Below are positions 1 to 8,082 of a stretch of DNA of 64,000 bases, piece by piece. Both the position numbers and the translations under genes were made by a program. The stretch comes from CAZIKF01 sp964539825 (GTDB taxonomy: Bacteria > Muiribacteriota > UBA6191): the NCBI GenBank assembly GCA_964539825.1, contig CAZIKF010000006.1, forward strand, positions 1 to 64,000. Reading direction: 5' to 3'. The notes beneath the pieces were generated by a model. That model was not told the DNA's origin. It made no database searches and worked only from the letters and a program-made list of their open reading frames with translations. Position 1 is the first letter of the stretch. The number at the start of each line of letters is the position of its first letter.

Positions 1-63
1 TTTTCCACATTAGTTCAAAAGTGGCTTGAATACTGGGTTTTGTGGGTGGAAAATAATTTTGAG

Positions 64-290
64 AATCAATGGAATCCATGGAAACAATGGAAGCAATAGA
101 ATGAAGTATGAAGAGATTCCTTGGCTTCGCCTCGGAATAGTTGGAGGGGGGCCTTTGGCCCTGGTGTCATCTTGCCCCTCTGGTCATCGGGCTACTTGAT
201 CGCGGGATCCATGCTACCGCCCTCATGGCGGGCTCATGCCTTATTCCATTGTTTCTATTGTTTCAAATGTTTCCATTGATTCCATTAATT
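64..290. repeat. Long imperfect inverted repeat
   Basis: Bases 64-103 pair with the reverse complement of 251-290 without gaps at 33 of 40 positions. Both arms are built from short A-rich words of the type ATGGAA and CAATAGAA. The middle is GC-richer, with a GGCCTTTGGCC-like core near 150-160. No gene lies in 1-361. It could be a MITE-like element or a structured intergenic repeat. A weak partial echo (TTTCTATTGTTTC) sits at about 11500, upstream of glnS. Seen directly; function unknown. Confidence 0.6.
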
Positions 291-361
291 CCAGGCATCT
301 ATGCTCCCCTTGTTTCCTGGAATCTCACCACTTAACTAATCTGTACCCTATACTAGTCTTT

Positions 362-925
362 ATGTTTGAGCCGTTCTCACTCCACTCTTCTTCAGCCGAG
401 ACTCTTTCGTGCCTGGTGGAGCCGGCTACCTTTTCGGATCTTCCACTCATCGCGAAAATCAGCTCAGATAGGGAGGGAAGTTCCTACGAAAGAGCACTGA
501 AGTCCCTGAAACTTCTTGTCACTCAACATGGTGGGAAGGAACCCCCATTTTTGCTCAAGGCAGTTCACCACCAAGAAATAGTTGGTTTTAGCAAGACCGT
601 ATGGTTGGAACCTGAAATCTCTGGCGACCCGCTCGGCCTGGTCCCAGGTTGGTATCTTGGAGGTGTGGTGGTTTCTCCAGATTTTCGCCGTCGCGGGATT
701 GGAACACAACTAACAGATGCCAGACTTGAGGCGATCTTTCGAGTCACTGAAAGCGCTTATTATTTCGCGAACCACCGCAACAAGACATCCATACATTTTC
801 ACGAGGGTTTTGGATTTCAAGAAGTGAAGCGCGCAATAGAAGTTCCCGGTGTCACTTTCACAAATGGGGTAGGTATCCTCTATAGCCTTGAGAAGACTGG
901 ATACCACGATCAAGTCTCAGTATAA
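362..925 (+). CDS. GNAT-family N-acetyltransferase
   Basis: 187-residue protein of the GNAT fold, which transfers an acyl group from acyl-CoA to an amine. The acetyl-CoA-binding motif A is visible as VVVSPDFRRRGIGTQL, with the RRxGxG loop, and the later block NHRNKTSIHFHEGFGF is the usual C-terminal GNAT strand-helix. The substrate cannot be told. The reading frame is open back to 236, but that stretch is inside the repeat arm, so I start at the ATG at 362. No good ribosome site precedes it. A TATACT box at 349-354 is so close that a leaderless transcript is possible. Its stop is 9 nt from the convergent Sel1 gene. Confidence 0.8.
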   Translation: MFEPFSLHSSSAETLSCLVEPATFSDLPLIAKISSDREGSSYERALKSLKLLVTQHGGKEPPFLLKAVHHQEIVGFSKTVWLEPEISGDPLGLVPGWYLGGVVVSPDFRRRGIGTQLTDARLEAIFRVTESAYYFANHRNKTSIHFHEGFGFQEVKRAIEVPGVTFTNGVGILYSLEKTGYHDQVSV

Positions 926-933
926 CGAGGGCA

Positions 934-2988
934 TTACAAGTCTTTGAGATTTTTGGCGGCTTCTTGCTGGGTTCTTCGGTCCTGGCTGTTTCTTGGCTTC
1001 AGTTCCAGTGTCTTCTGGTACCAACGCCTTGCTTCCTCTTTGTTTTCGAGGTGTTTGTTGACCAGACCTAGTTTGTTATAGGCGTAGATAAGCTGGGGGT
1101 CCGCCTTTATGGCATCATTATAGAGTTTGAGGGCATCATCCTGTGTCACGTCTGGTAGCTTGCCGAGAAAGGTTTTGGCGAACGCTTTGAGAAGCCAGGG
1201 CAGAGCCGCCACATTGATGTAATAGGTTGCCAGTACGGCATGAGCCATTCCGAGGCTGGGATCTCTTTTGATTGCGTCTTTACAGAAAGACTCCACCAGT
1301 GAACCGATCTTTACCTTTTCCCTTCCACCTTTGAGTTTGGCCATATTTCCATTTCCAATAGCCAGGTATAGATAAGGCTCACCTTTGTTGGGATCCACCG
1401 CTTTCATTTTTTCAGCGTACTCAATTGTCTTGCTGATATGTTGCTGGTAAGCCTCTTTCTTGCCTTCGCTATCTAGATCAAGACCCAGGGAATTATGGGC
1501 TTTGGTTAGCCTCAACAGGGTCTGAAAAGAGTTCTCGTCTAGCTTCAGAGCCTTTTCCATGAGCGCGATAGTCTCCGTGTTATTCGCCGCCTGGTAGAGT
1601 GTGTCAGCTTTTTTGTACTCAACTGCAAGAATAGCGTTGATTGCCCCCTGGTGTTTGGAGTTTGCTGCTTTCTCTATCCATTGGAGACCTTCTTTGTTTT
1701 GTACACCGCCTTTTTTCATACCCAACTGGAACTGCGCCTCCGGGTCTCCGCCAGCAGCCTTTTCTTCAAGACTTTTTTCTTTGGGAGGAGCCTTCTGGGG
1801 TGCCGGGACCGCCACCTTTGCAACTCGTGAGATACCTGCAGCAGGTGCAGAGGTACCTTGTGGTTTGCCAAAGATTCTTAGGGGGCCTAAGGCCGCTAGC
1901 TTCACAGCCTGCTCTACCTCAGAGGGACTGAGCTGTTGGCGTAGTAGGGGTAATGCCCTGGCCGCCTCGGTGAGCTTTGCCTGGTTTGCCAGGATCATCC
2001 AGGCCAGTGATTTCACCAGGTCTTTGCTGGTTCCTACGCCGCGAAATAAGAGGTGAGATAAGTTGTACTGGGCTCTTGGATGCCCCTGTTCCGCAGAACG
2101 CTGATTCCACTTGAACGCGTCGTGTCCATCTCGCTCGACTTCCTCGTCATTGAGATAGAGATATCCGAGCCTGGCCTGAGCTTCCCTATGCCCCTGGATT
2201 GCAGCCTTTCGGTACCAGCGTACCGCCTTTTTCTTCGATTCTTCCTCACTTTGGCCAAATTCAAAAAGCAAACCTACCTGGAACTGAGCTTCAGGATCAC
2301 CAGATTTGGATGCCAGCAGAAACCAGCGCAAGGCATCATCTCGATTCACTTCCACCCCGCTACCCTCAAGAGAAAGTACCCCGGCATTAAACTGTGCTTC
2401 AGAATGACCGGCCTCGGCGGCCTTCATGATCCATTGGGCACCTTTTCTAGGATTTTGAAGCTCTTGCGGACCGGTTAGCAGAATTTGTCCCAGCCGAAAT
2501 CTCGCTTCGGTTGAGCCGCTAACGGCTGCCCTTTCATACAGTTCTAAAGCTTTTCTTGTCTGACCTTGCTCTTCGAGGAGGGCACCAAGGGCCAGGTTTG
2601 CTAGCGTAGACTCGGAACTGGAACCCTTTTCAAGCCAGCTTGTTGCTGAGGAGATTTCTGTGGCTCCCCCCTCCCCCTTCCATAAAAGAATTCCGAGTAA
2701 GGTCTGGGCCCTGGGGTATCCCTGGTTGGCGGACTTCAGCAGTATTGAGCGAGCAAGTTTAGCGTCCTGGGAGGTTCCCAAACCGAGGTAATGGAGGACA
2801 CCCAGGTTATAGAGTGCCTCGGCATGATTTTTTTCGGCTGCCTTCTGGTACCAGCCAAGGGCCTTCTCGTAGCCACTTCGGTATCCCTCAATGAGCTGAC
2901 GAAAATCCAGCGTTTGCGAACCGAAACAAGGACTGAGCAGGGCGCAGAAAAGGAGTGAGGAAAGGACCTGGATTGGGAACTGTCTCAT
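934..2988 (-). CDS. Secreted Sel1-repeat protein with RMDN-like C-terminus (paralogue 1)
   Basis: 684 residues. A signal peptide (residues 1-23) is followed by about eight Sel1 repeats (36-residue helical pairs, of the type A-x-Y-N-L-G), residues about 45-350. A Pro/Ala/Lys linker follows near 380-410, then a short Sel1 piece. The last about 200 residues contain the block shared with the next two genes: GREKVKIG, CKDAIKRDPSLGMAHAVL, LPWLLKAFAK, FLGKLPDVT, then a TPR-like end. Sel1 proteins act as periplasmic or envelope protein-interaction scaffolds; the partner here is unknown. Its start overlaps the stop of the upstream gene by 4 nt, so the two are translationally coupled. It is last in the 6766-to-934 operon. 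Confidence 0.85.
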   Translation of the reverse strand: MRQFPIQVLSSLLFCALLSPCFGSQTLDFRQLIEGYRSGYEKALGWYQKAAEKNHAEALYNLGVLHYLGLGTSQDAKLARSILLKSANQGYPRAQTLLGILLWKGEGGATEISSATSWLEKGSSSESTLANLALGALLEEQGQTRKALELYERAAVSGSTEARFRLGQILLTGPQELQNPRKGAQWIMKAAEAGHSEAQFNAGVLSLEGSGVEVNRDDALRWFLLASKSGDPEAQFQVGLLFEFGQSEEESKKKAVRWYRKAAIQGHREAQARLGYLYLNDEEVERDGHDAFKWNQRSAEQGHPRAQYNLSHLLFRGVGTSKDLVKSLAWMILANQAKLTEAARALPLLRQQLSPSEVEQAVKLAALGPLRIFGKPQGTSAPAAGISRVAKVAVPAPQKAPPKEKSLEEKAAGGDPEAQFQLGMKKGGVQNKEGLQWIEKAANSKHQGAINAILAVEYKKADTLYQAANNTETIALMEKALKLDENSFQTLLRLTKAHNSLGLDLDSEGKKEAYQQHISKTIEYAEKMKAVDPNKGEPYLYLAIGNGNMAKLKGGREKVKIGSLVESFCKDAIKRDPSLGMAHAVLATYYINVAALPWLLKAFAKTFLGKLPDVTQDDALKLYNDAIKADPQLIYAYNKLGLVNKHLENKEEARRWYQKTLELKPRNSQDRRTQQEAAKNLKDL

Positions 2989-4292
2989 CCTCCAAGCTCC
3001 TTGAGTAGAGTCCTTGCATAATCCTGGTCTCTGGATTCTTCGCTACGGCGGGGCGTTAGCTTGAGCAGAGTGTTGAACTTTTCTTTAGCCTCTTCTTTCT
3101 TGTCCAGGCGCTGAAGCATCTGACCATATTTCAAGAGGGTGTAGATGCGATCAGGGCTGGCTTTGGCCCCGTCTTCATAGAGTTTTAGCACATCTTCTTC
3201 CGTAGCATCTGGCAGCTTTCCCAGGAATGACTTGGCAAAGGCCTTAAGCAGCCAGGGGAGATCTACAACCGCCAGGTAGTAGGTTCCAAGGACTGCATGA
3301 GCCATCCCTAGTGAAGGATCTAGCTTGATGGCGGTCTTGCAGTATTCTTCCACTTTTGAACCGATTTTAATCTTCTCCCTTCCACCCTTAAACTTGGCCA
3401 GGTTTCCTGTGGACATAGCAAGGATTAAAAATCCTTCAGCCTTACCTGGATGCTTCTCCGTAAGCCTGGTTGAAGTTTCTATTGCGGCACGAAAGGCCTT
3501 CTCCGCGTCCTCTCCTTTTTTAGCAGTTTTAAAATCAAGACCCAGTGAGTTCTGCGCGTAGGAGAGTCCAAGCAGCAGGGGATAGGAATTTGAGGATAGA
3601 TCCAGGCCCTTCTGGAAGATTTTGATGGCTTCCTGGTTGTTCATCGACCGTGCGCTGGCAAGTCCATCATCTGCAAATCGCTTTGCTAACAGAGTTTTTG
3701 CCTCAGCATGCCCGGCATAGGCAGCCTTTTCAAGGTAGGTTTTGGATTTGCCTTCGTCCTTTTCAATTTCTTTGCCTTCAGCAAGTATCCGTGAGACCTC
3801 AAACATGGCTCCGGCGTCACCGCCATCTGCCCTGGAGAGCAAGGCTTTCATTTGATCAGGTTTTGTTTCTTTCTGAGGTGCTGGTGTACTCTTGGAGCCC
3901 TGTGCTGTACTGCTCAAGAGTTTAAGAGAATGATTCTTTGCCTGTTCAATTGAGCCCGGATCAAGAGCTTTTTCGAGGGAAATCACCAGTTCACCGCTGC
4001 CCTTCGCTCCTCTCTTGGCGGAGACATATGTCCATGCCAGACCATTGATCGGATCAGCGTTTTCTCCCAGGCCGCGAAACTTCATTAACCCTAAGAGCAT
4101 GGAAGCTTGTCCGTGCCCAGCACTGGCTGCCTTTTGCAAGGAGTTGAGTGCCGCTGGGAAGTCTCTTTTGTTTTTCAGTCCGCTAAAGAACTCTACACCG
4201 AGCAAATAGTCTTCATGTCCCGGTTCAGCGAATGCGCAACCGAAAGACCTTATGAAAACTATCAATATGCAGGCGTACAGCTTTACCATCAT
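2985..4292 (-). CDS. Secreted Sel1-repeat protein with RMDN-like C-terminus (paralogue 2)
   Basis: 435 residues, the shortest of the three tandem paralogues. The signal peptide MMVKLYACILIVFIRSFGCAFA is followed by only two or three Sel1 repeats (residues about 28-100 and 150-205) and then the shared C-terminal domain (about 220-435). Block motifs are GREKIKIG, CKTAIKLDPSLGMAHAVL, LPWLLKAFAKSFLGKLPDAT and a final TPR helix pair. It overlaps both neighbours by 4 nt (ATGA junctions). The ratio of Sel1 repeats to C-terminal domain differs strongly between the three paralogues, so the C-terminal domain looks like the fixed functional part and the Sel1 array the variable part. Confidence 0.85.
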   Translation of the reverse strand: MMVKLYACILIVFIRSFGCAFAEPGHEDYLLGVEFFSGLKNKRDFPAALNSLQKAASAGHGQASMLLGLMKFRGLGENADPINGLAWTYVSAKRGAKGSGELVISLEKALDPGSIEQAKNHSLKLLSSTAQGSKSTPAPQKETKPDQMKALLSRADGGDAGAMFEVSRILAEGKEIEKDEGKSKTYLEKAAYAGHAEAKTLLAKRFADDGLASARSMNNQEAIKIFQKGLDLSSNSYPLLLGLSYAQNSLGLDFKTAKKGEDAEKAFRAAIETSTRLTEKHPGKAEGFLILAMSTGNLAKFKGGREKIKIGSKVEEYCKTAIKLDPSLGMAHAVLGTYYLAVVDLPWLLKAFAKSFLGKLPDATEEDVLKLYEDGAKASPDRIYTLLKYGQMLQRLDKKEEAKEKFNTLLKLTPRRSEESRDQDYARTLLKELGG

Positions 4293-6766
4293 AGGTCCTC
4301 AAGTAGCTTTTGGGCGAATTTGCGAGTTCTGGTTTCCTGACTCTTTTTTGGCTCCAATTCCGCGGCAATTTTGAGGTATTTGGAAGCCTCCTCTTTTTTC
4401 CCCAATTTCTTTAGAAGTTGTCCCAGCTTGAAATTTGCATACATTAGATTTGGAGATGCTTTTACACCCTTGCGGTAAAGTTCCAGGGCATCGTCACCCG
4501 TAACATCGGGAAGCCCCCCCAGGAAGGACTTGGCAAAAGTCTTCAAGAGCCAGGGAAGCTCTGAGACCGCCAGGTAGTAGGTAGCCAGAACGGCATAGGC
4601 CATTCCCTGTGAAGGGTCAGTCTCGATGGCCTTCTTACAATATTCCTCAACTTTGGAGCCAATTTTCACCTTTTCTTTGCCGCCAAGGAATTTGGCCAGG
4701 TTCCCGGTCGTGACACCCATCATCACCCAGGTTTCTCCTCTGTTTGGAAATTTATCCCTTAATTTTTCTGCCTGGGCTACGGAGGTGCGGATCACTTTCT
4801 CAGCTTCATCGCGCTTATCTTCAGCCTTAAGATCGCTCCCTAGGGAATCATAGGCGCGGGTGAGTCCATAGAGGACGACGAAGGCCTCAGGATCAATGGC
4901 CATCAGACCCTTGTAAATTTCAATGGCGTTCTTGTTATCAAACTTCTCAAAAGCCTCAGCTCCTTCCCTGGCACGGAGGGTGACCAGGGGCTTTCGGGCG
5001 GCTTCCTGGCCCTGGTTTAAAGCCTTTTCAAGCCAGCCTCTGGCTTCTGCCTGCTTACCCTCCATAGCCTGAAGTTTTACTCCCAGCTCAAGCTGAGCTG
5101 CCGCCTCTCCCTCGTTGGCACGCTGTTCCAGGGTTTTCGTCGGCTGTTTTGCAGGTTTGGCGGCTGTCTTCTTAACGGGAGCTGAATCCACTTCTGGATC
5201 CCTGCCACCTTCTTTGTGCAAACCAGCAAGTAAGGTCCCGGCCAGTTTTGATCCTTGTTTTTGGGCGAGTTTTAACAATTTCGCGGCTTCCTTGATCTTA
5301 GGGTGACCTCCCAATCCATGCCATAGCATAAGGGCCAGGTTCACCATTGCATTATGGTTTCCAGCCCGAACTGCTTCAGAATAGAGTTCCCTGGCTTTTT
5401 CTAAGTCAGCCTCTCTATTCACTCCAAATTGAGCCTCCACCGCTTTGTGATAGAGATCTGAAGAGTTGGATTGAGAACCATGAAGCAGACTTCCCTCTGG
5501 ATCCCTGCTCTGCCTGACCTGGACCTGCATATACGCAAGATGGGAAAGGGCTTGCGGATTCCCCTTCATCGCTGCCTTAGAATACCAGTATGCCGCCTTA
5601 TCGTAATCTTTCACCACGCCCAAGCCCTGGTGGTAACGCTCTCCCAGTAGGACCTGCGCTTGTGTAGAGCCGCTCTCTGCCGCGGAATTGGCCCAATGTA
5701 AAGCCTGGTCTGAGCTGAAAGAATCCTGATCCTTGAAGCTTGCCGAAATCCTGGGATAGAAAGGATGACCTCTTTCTACCTTCCCTGGTGAGGGGATGGC
5801 TGCCGGAGATTTTCGAAGGACAGGCATTCCTGGATGAAGGATTTCAATGGGACCGACAGGTGCGTGTAGAAGGGCAGCGGCCCCCCCATCACTGAGCGAT
5901 ATTGCCTCTTTTTTCTGATCGCTGCTTATGCCATTGTCAAGAAACTTCAGAGCGGCCTTTGCGGACGGGAGTTCCTGGTCAGCCGCCAGTCTTGTCCAGC
6001 CATAGGAAAGTACAGGATCGTTTTGAACACCACGCCCTCGGTAATAAAGAGCTCCCAGTCTGTACTGAGCCCGTGGATCGGATTGGGAAGCCGCTTTTTG
6101 GTACCAGTACACAGCCCCTTCCCGACCCTGAAGCCGCTCTTCCTTTTCTAGCATGAAGCCAGCAGCAAATTGTGCACCCACATGACCTCTCCTTGCGGCT
6201 TGAAGATAGATCTCAAGAGCTTTGGAAGGATCCTTTTGAGTCCCCTTTCCCTGTGCGTAACGGTTAGCCTCTTCGAAGAGCTTCTCTTCCTTCTTCGAGC
6301 CTGGGGAGGACTGTGTTCTTTGGAATTTTTCTTCTTCAAGACGCTGCAGCGCTGCTTGTTTATCCTCCGCAGAGAGATTTTGATCCAATTCCTTAAGCAT
6401 CTCAGCGGCTTCAGGTACCCACTGTTCTTTTGCCAGAGTCAAAAACACAAAGGCCTCCACCTGACTCTTCTCTCCTCCCAATCCATGGAGATGCATGAAT
6501 CCGAGGTTGTATGCAGCGAGAGAATGTCCCTGGCGTGACGCTTTCAACCACCATTCCCGGGCACGTGTATCATCCTGTCCTACACCTTCAAGTCCCTTTC
6601 GGTAATGAAGACCTATGCCAAAGCTCGCATAGGCTTCTCCACGACTGGCATTCTTCAACAGGGATTGATGTCGCGCACTCGGCGCGGCAAAGATTGGGGG
6701 GATACAGATGAGGATCAGAAAGGTTCGAAACATTCTTCTTGGGCCTATAGATATGCCCAAACGCAT
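4289..6766 (-). CDS. Secreted Sel1-repeat protein with RMDN-like C-terminus (paralogue 3)
   Basis: 825 residues, the longest of the tandem trio and first in its operon. The ATG at 6766 gives a long signal peptide. The ATG at 6733 (MFRTFLILICIPPIFA) has a better ribosome site and may be the true start. Sel1 repeats lie in three blocks (residues about 35-110, 165-285 and 360-520), separated by charged or Pro-rich linkers. The shared C-terminal domain occupies about 620-825, with GKEKVKIG, CKKAIETDPSQGMAYAVL, LPWLLKTFAKSFLGGLPDVT. Probably exported to the periplasm. Function unknown beyond protein-protein interaction. Confidence 0.85.
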   Translation of the reverse strand: MRLGISIGPRRMFRTFLILICIPPIFAAPSARHQSLLKNASRGEAYASFGIGLHYRKGLEGVGQDDTRAREWWLKASRQGHSLAAYNLGFMHLHGLGGEKSQVEAFVFLTLAKEQWVPEAAEMLKELDQNLSAEDKQAALQRLEEEKFQRTQSSPGSKKEEKLFEEANRYAQGKGTQKDPSKALEIYLQAARRGHVGAQFAAGFMLEKEERLQGREGAVYWYQKAASQSDPRAQYRLGALYYRGRGVQNDPVLSYGWTRLAADQELPSAKAALKFLDNGISSDQKKEAISLSDGGAAALLHAPVGPIEILHPGMPVLRKSPAAIPSPGKVERGHPFYPRISASFKDQDSFSSDQALHWANSAAESGSTQAQVLLGERYHQGLGVVKDYDKAAYWYSKAAMKGNPQALSHLAYMQVQVRQSRDPEGSLLHGSQSNSSDLYHKAVEAQFGVNREADLEKARELYSEAVRAGNHNAMVNLALMLWHGLGGHPKIKEAAKLLKLAQKQGSKLAGTLLAGLHKEGGRDPEVDSAPVKKTAAKPAKQPTKTLEQRANEGEAAAQLELGVKLQAMEGKQAEARGWLEKALNQGQEAARKPLVTLRAREGAEAFEKFDNKNAIEIYKGLMAIDPEAFVVLYGLTRAYDSLGSDLKAEDKRDEAEKVIRTSVAQAEKLRDKFPNRGETWVMMGVTTGNLAKFLGGKEKVKIGSKVEEYCKKAIETDPSQGMAYAVLATYYLAVSELPWLLKTFAKSFLGGLPDVTGDDALELYRKGVKASPNLMYANFKLGQLLKKLGKKEEASKYLKIAAELEPKKSQETRTRKFAQKLLEDL

Positions 6767-6944
6767 TTGGTTCGTCCGGATACCCTCTCAAACAAGGAAT
6801 TAGTCAATTCCTGTGCTCATCTGCGATGAGCTAATTTTGGTCATGAACCTGCAACGGGTATACTGTTTGCTTTTCAGTATAGCTTTTCTGAAACCAAGGA
6901 AGCAATGGAAGCTGAAACCGCACTCAAAACCTTCGAGGTGTTTG

Positions 6945-8075
6945 TCAGGAACCTGTGGATGTTCCTGTGGCTGTCTGGGACTTGGATTCTTCAATAGACT
7001 CCGGTTTTGGAAAGAGTTCCTCCATTAACTTGGGATCATTGGGCTCGAAGACGACCCTGATTCCTTCCTTTTTTGAGAACCCAAATAGTGTAGGAGATTC
7101 CGTTTTTTGCACATGCAGGTTTGTTTTTCCAAACAGACCTGGAATGATCCAGGTCATCTCCTTGGTGACTCCTGTTTCTGAGCCGAATCCCTCTTTACTC
7201 GCTGAACCATGAAGTTTTTCAAAGCGAACTTTTAGTTTTGAATAAATATCTCCTACATCCGGGAAGGTTTGCATTAAAACCACCTTGATAAGAACTTCAT
7301 TCTCGAAGATCCACTCCATATAATAGAAGTCCCCGGCGAAGGAGGTTTCCAGACCCAGGACCTTCCATTGATCCCTTTTCTCAAGGCGGTGCTCTTCTGA
7401 GCTGAGAAACCGCTGCAGGGGCATTCCCCAGCGAAGATCGCGAAAGTCACCGGAGGAGAGACGCTTTGCCTCACTTTTTTGATTTTCATCAAGCTTTGTG
7501 GAGAGATAGGTGATCCAGCGCCTGGCCTTTTCGCTTCCAGCCCGTAACGCCAATTGGTAGTAGGCAAATGCCCTTACCAGGTCCTTTTCTATCTCTTTTC
7601 CTAGAAAATAGAGGCTTCCCAGGCTGCTCAGGGAGGGACCAAGTCCCCTCCTGGCTGAGAGGCGGAACCACTTGATGGCTTCAGCAGGATTCTTTTTCAC
7701 ACCACGGCCCCAGTAATAGAGTAGGGCCAACTCCAATTGGGCCTCGGCGATTCCTTGTTTTGCCGATCTCTCTATCCAATGCCGCGCCAGATTGAAGTCC
7801 CGATTTACTCCCTCGCCCTTCTGGTATAGGACGCCAAGGTTGAGTTGTGCTCGAGGATGACCTTTCTGAGCGGCTTTTTCAAACCACTCAAAAGCCTTTT
7901 TTCCATCCGCTTCGTGTAGGTAGAAAACGCCCAGGTTGTATTGATCTGTGCGGTTTCCATCCAGCGCCCCCTCGCGGGCATTCTTGATGCCGCCTGGGAT
8001 GCTATATCCGGGAATGCTGGCAATGAAAACCAGCGAGAGAAGGTAGAAGGCCAGACTCCTCAGACAGCAATGCAT
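6945..8075 (-). CDS. Secreted Sel1-repeat protein with unknown C-terminal domain
   Basis: 376 residues. A signal peptide (about 1-25) is followed by five Sel1 repeats (about 38-205), with the typical GxGVxKN and AQxxLGxLY patterns. From residue about 212 there is a different domain that starts DFRDLRWGMPLQRF and continues as alternating strands to about 350. This beta-rich layout is like small secreted domains that follow a LRWGM-type motif in other hypothetical proteins, which is only a resemblance. It lies 7 nt downstream of the 8083-9696 gene and probably shares its transcript. The weak ribosome site before ATG 8075 suggests coupling to that gene. Confidence 0.8.
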   Translation of the reverse strand: MHCCLRSLAFYLLSLVFIASIPGYSIPGGIKNAREGALDGNRTDQYNLGVFYLHEADGKKAFEWFEKAAQKGHPRAQLNLGVLYQKGEGVNRDFNLARHWIERSAKQGIAEAQLELALLYYWGRGVKKNPAEAIKWFRLSARRGLGPSLSSLGSLYFLGKEIEKDLVRAFAYYQLALRAGSEKARRWITYLSTKLDENQKSEAKRLSSGDFRDLRWGMPLQRFLSSEEHRLEKRDQWKVLGLETSFAGDFYYMEWIFENEVLIKVVLMQTFPDVGDIYSKLKVRFEKLHGSASKEGFGSETGVTKEMTWIIPGLFGKTNLHVQKTESPTLFGFSKKEGIRVVFEPNDPKLMEELFPKPESIEESKSQTATGTSTGS

Positions 8076-8082
8076 AGAGGCT

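Noticed and set aside
236..361. Longer N-terminus for the GNAT gene
   Set aside because: The extension lies within the inverted repeat and has no family similarity or ribosome site.
6815..6831. Perfect hairpin GCTCATC-TGC-GATGAGC as a terminator
   Set aside because: No T-run on the minus strand side and only TAATTTT on the plus side; too weak to call. Could be an operator for the Sel1 operon.
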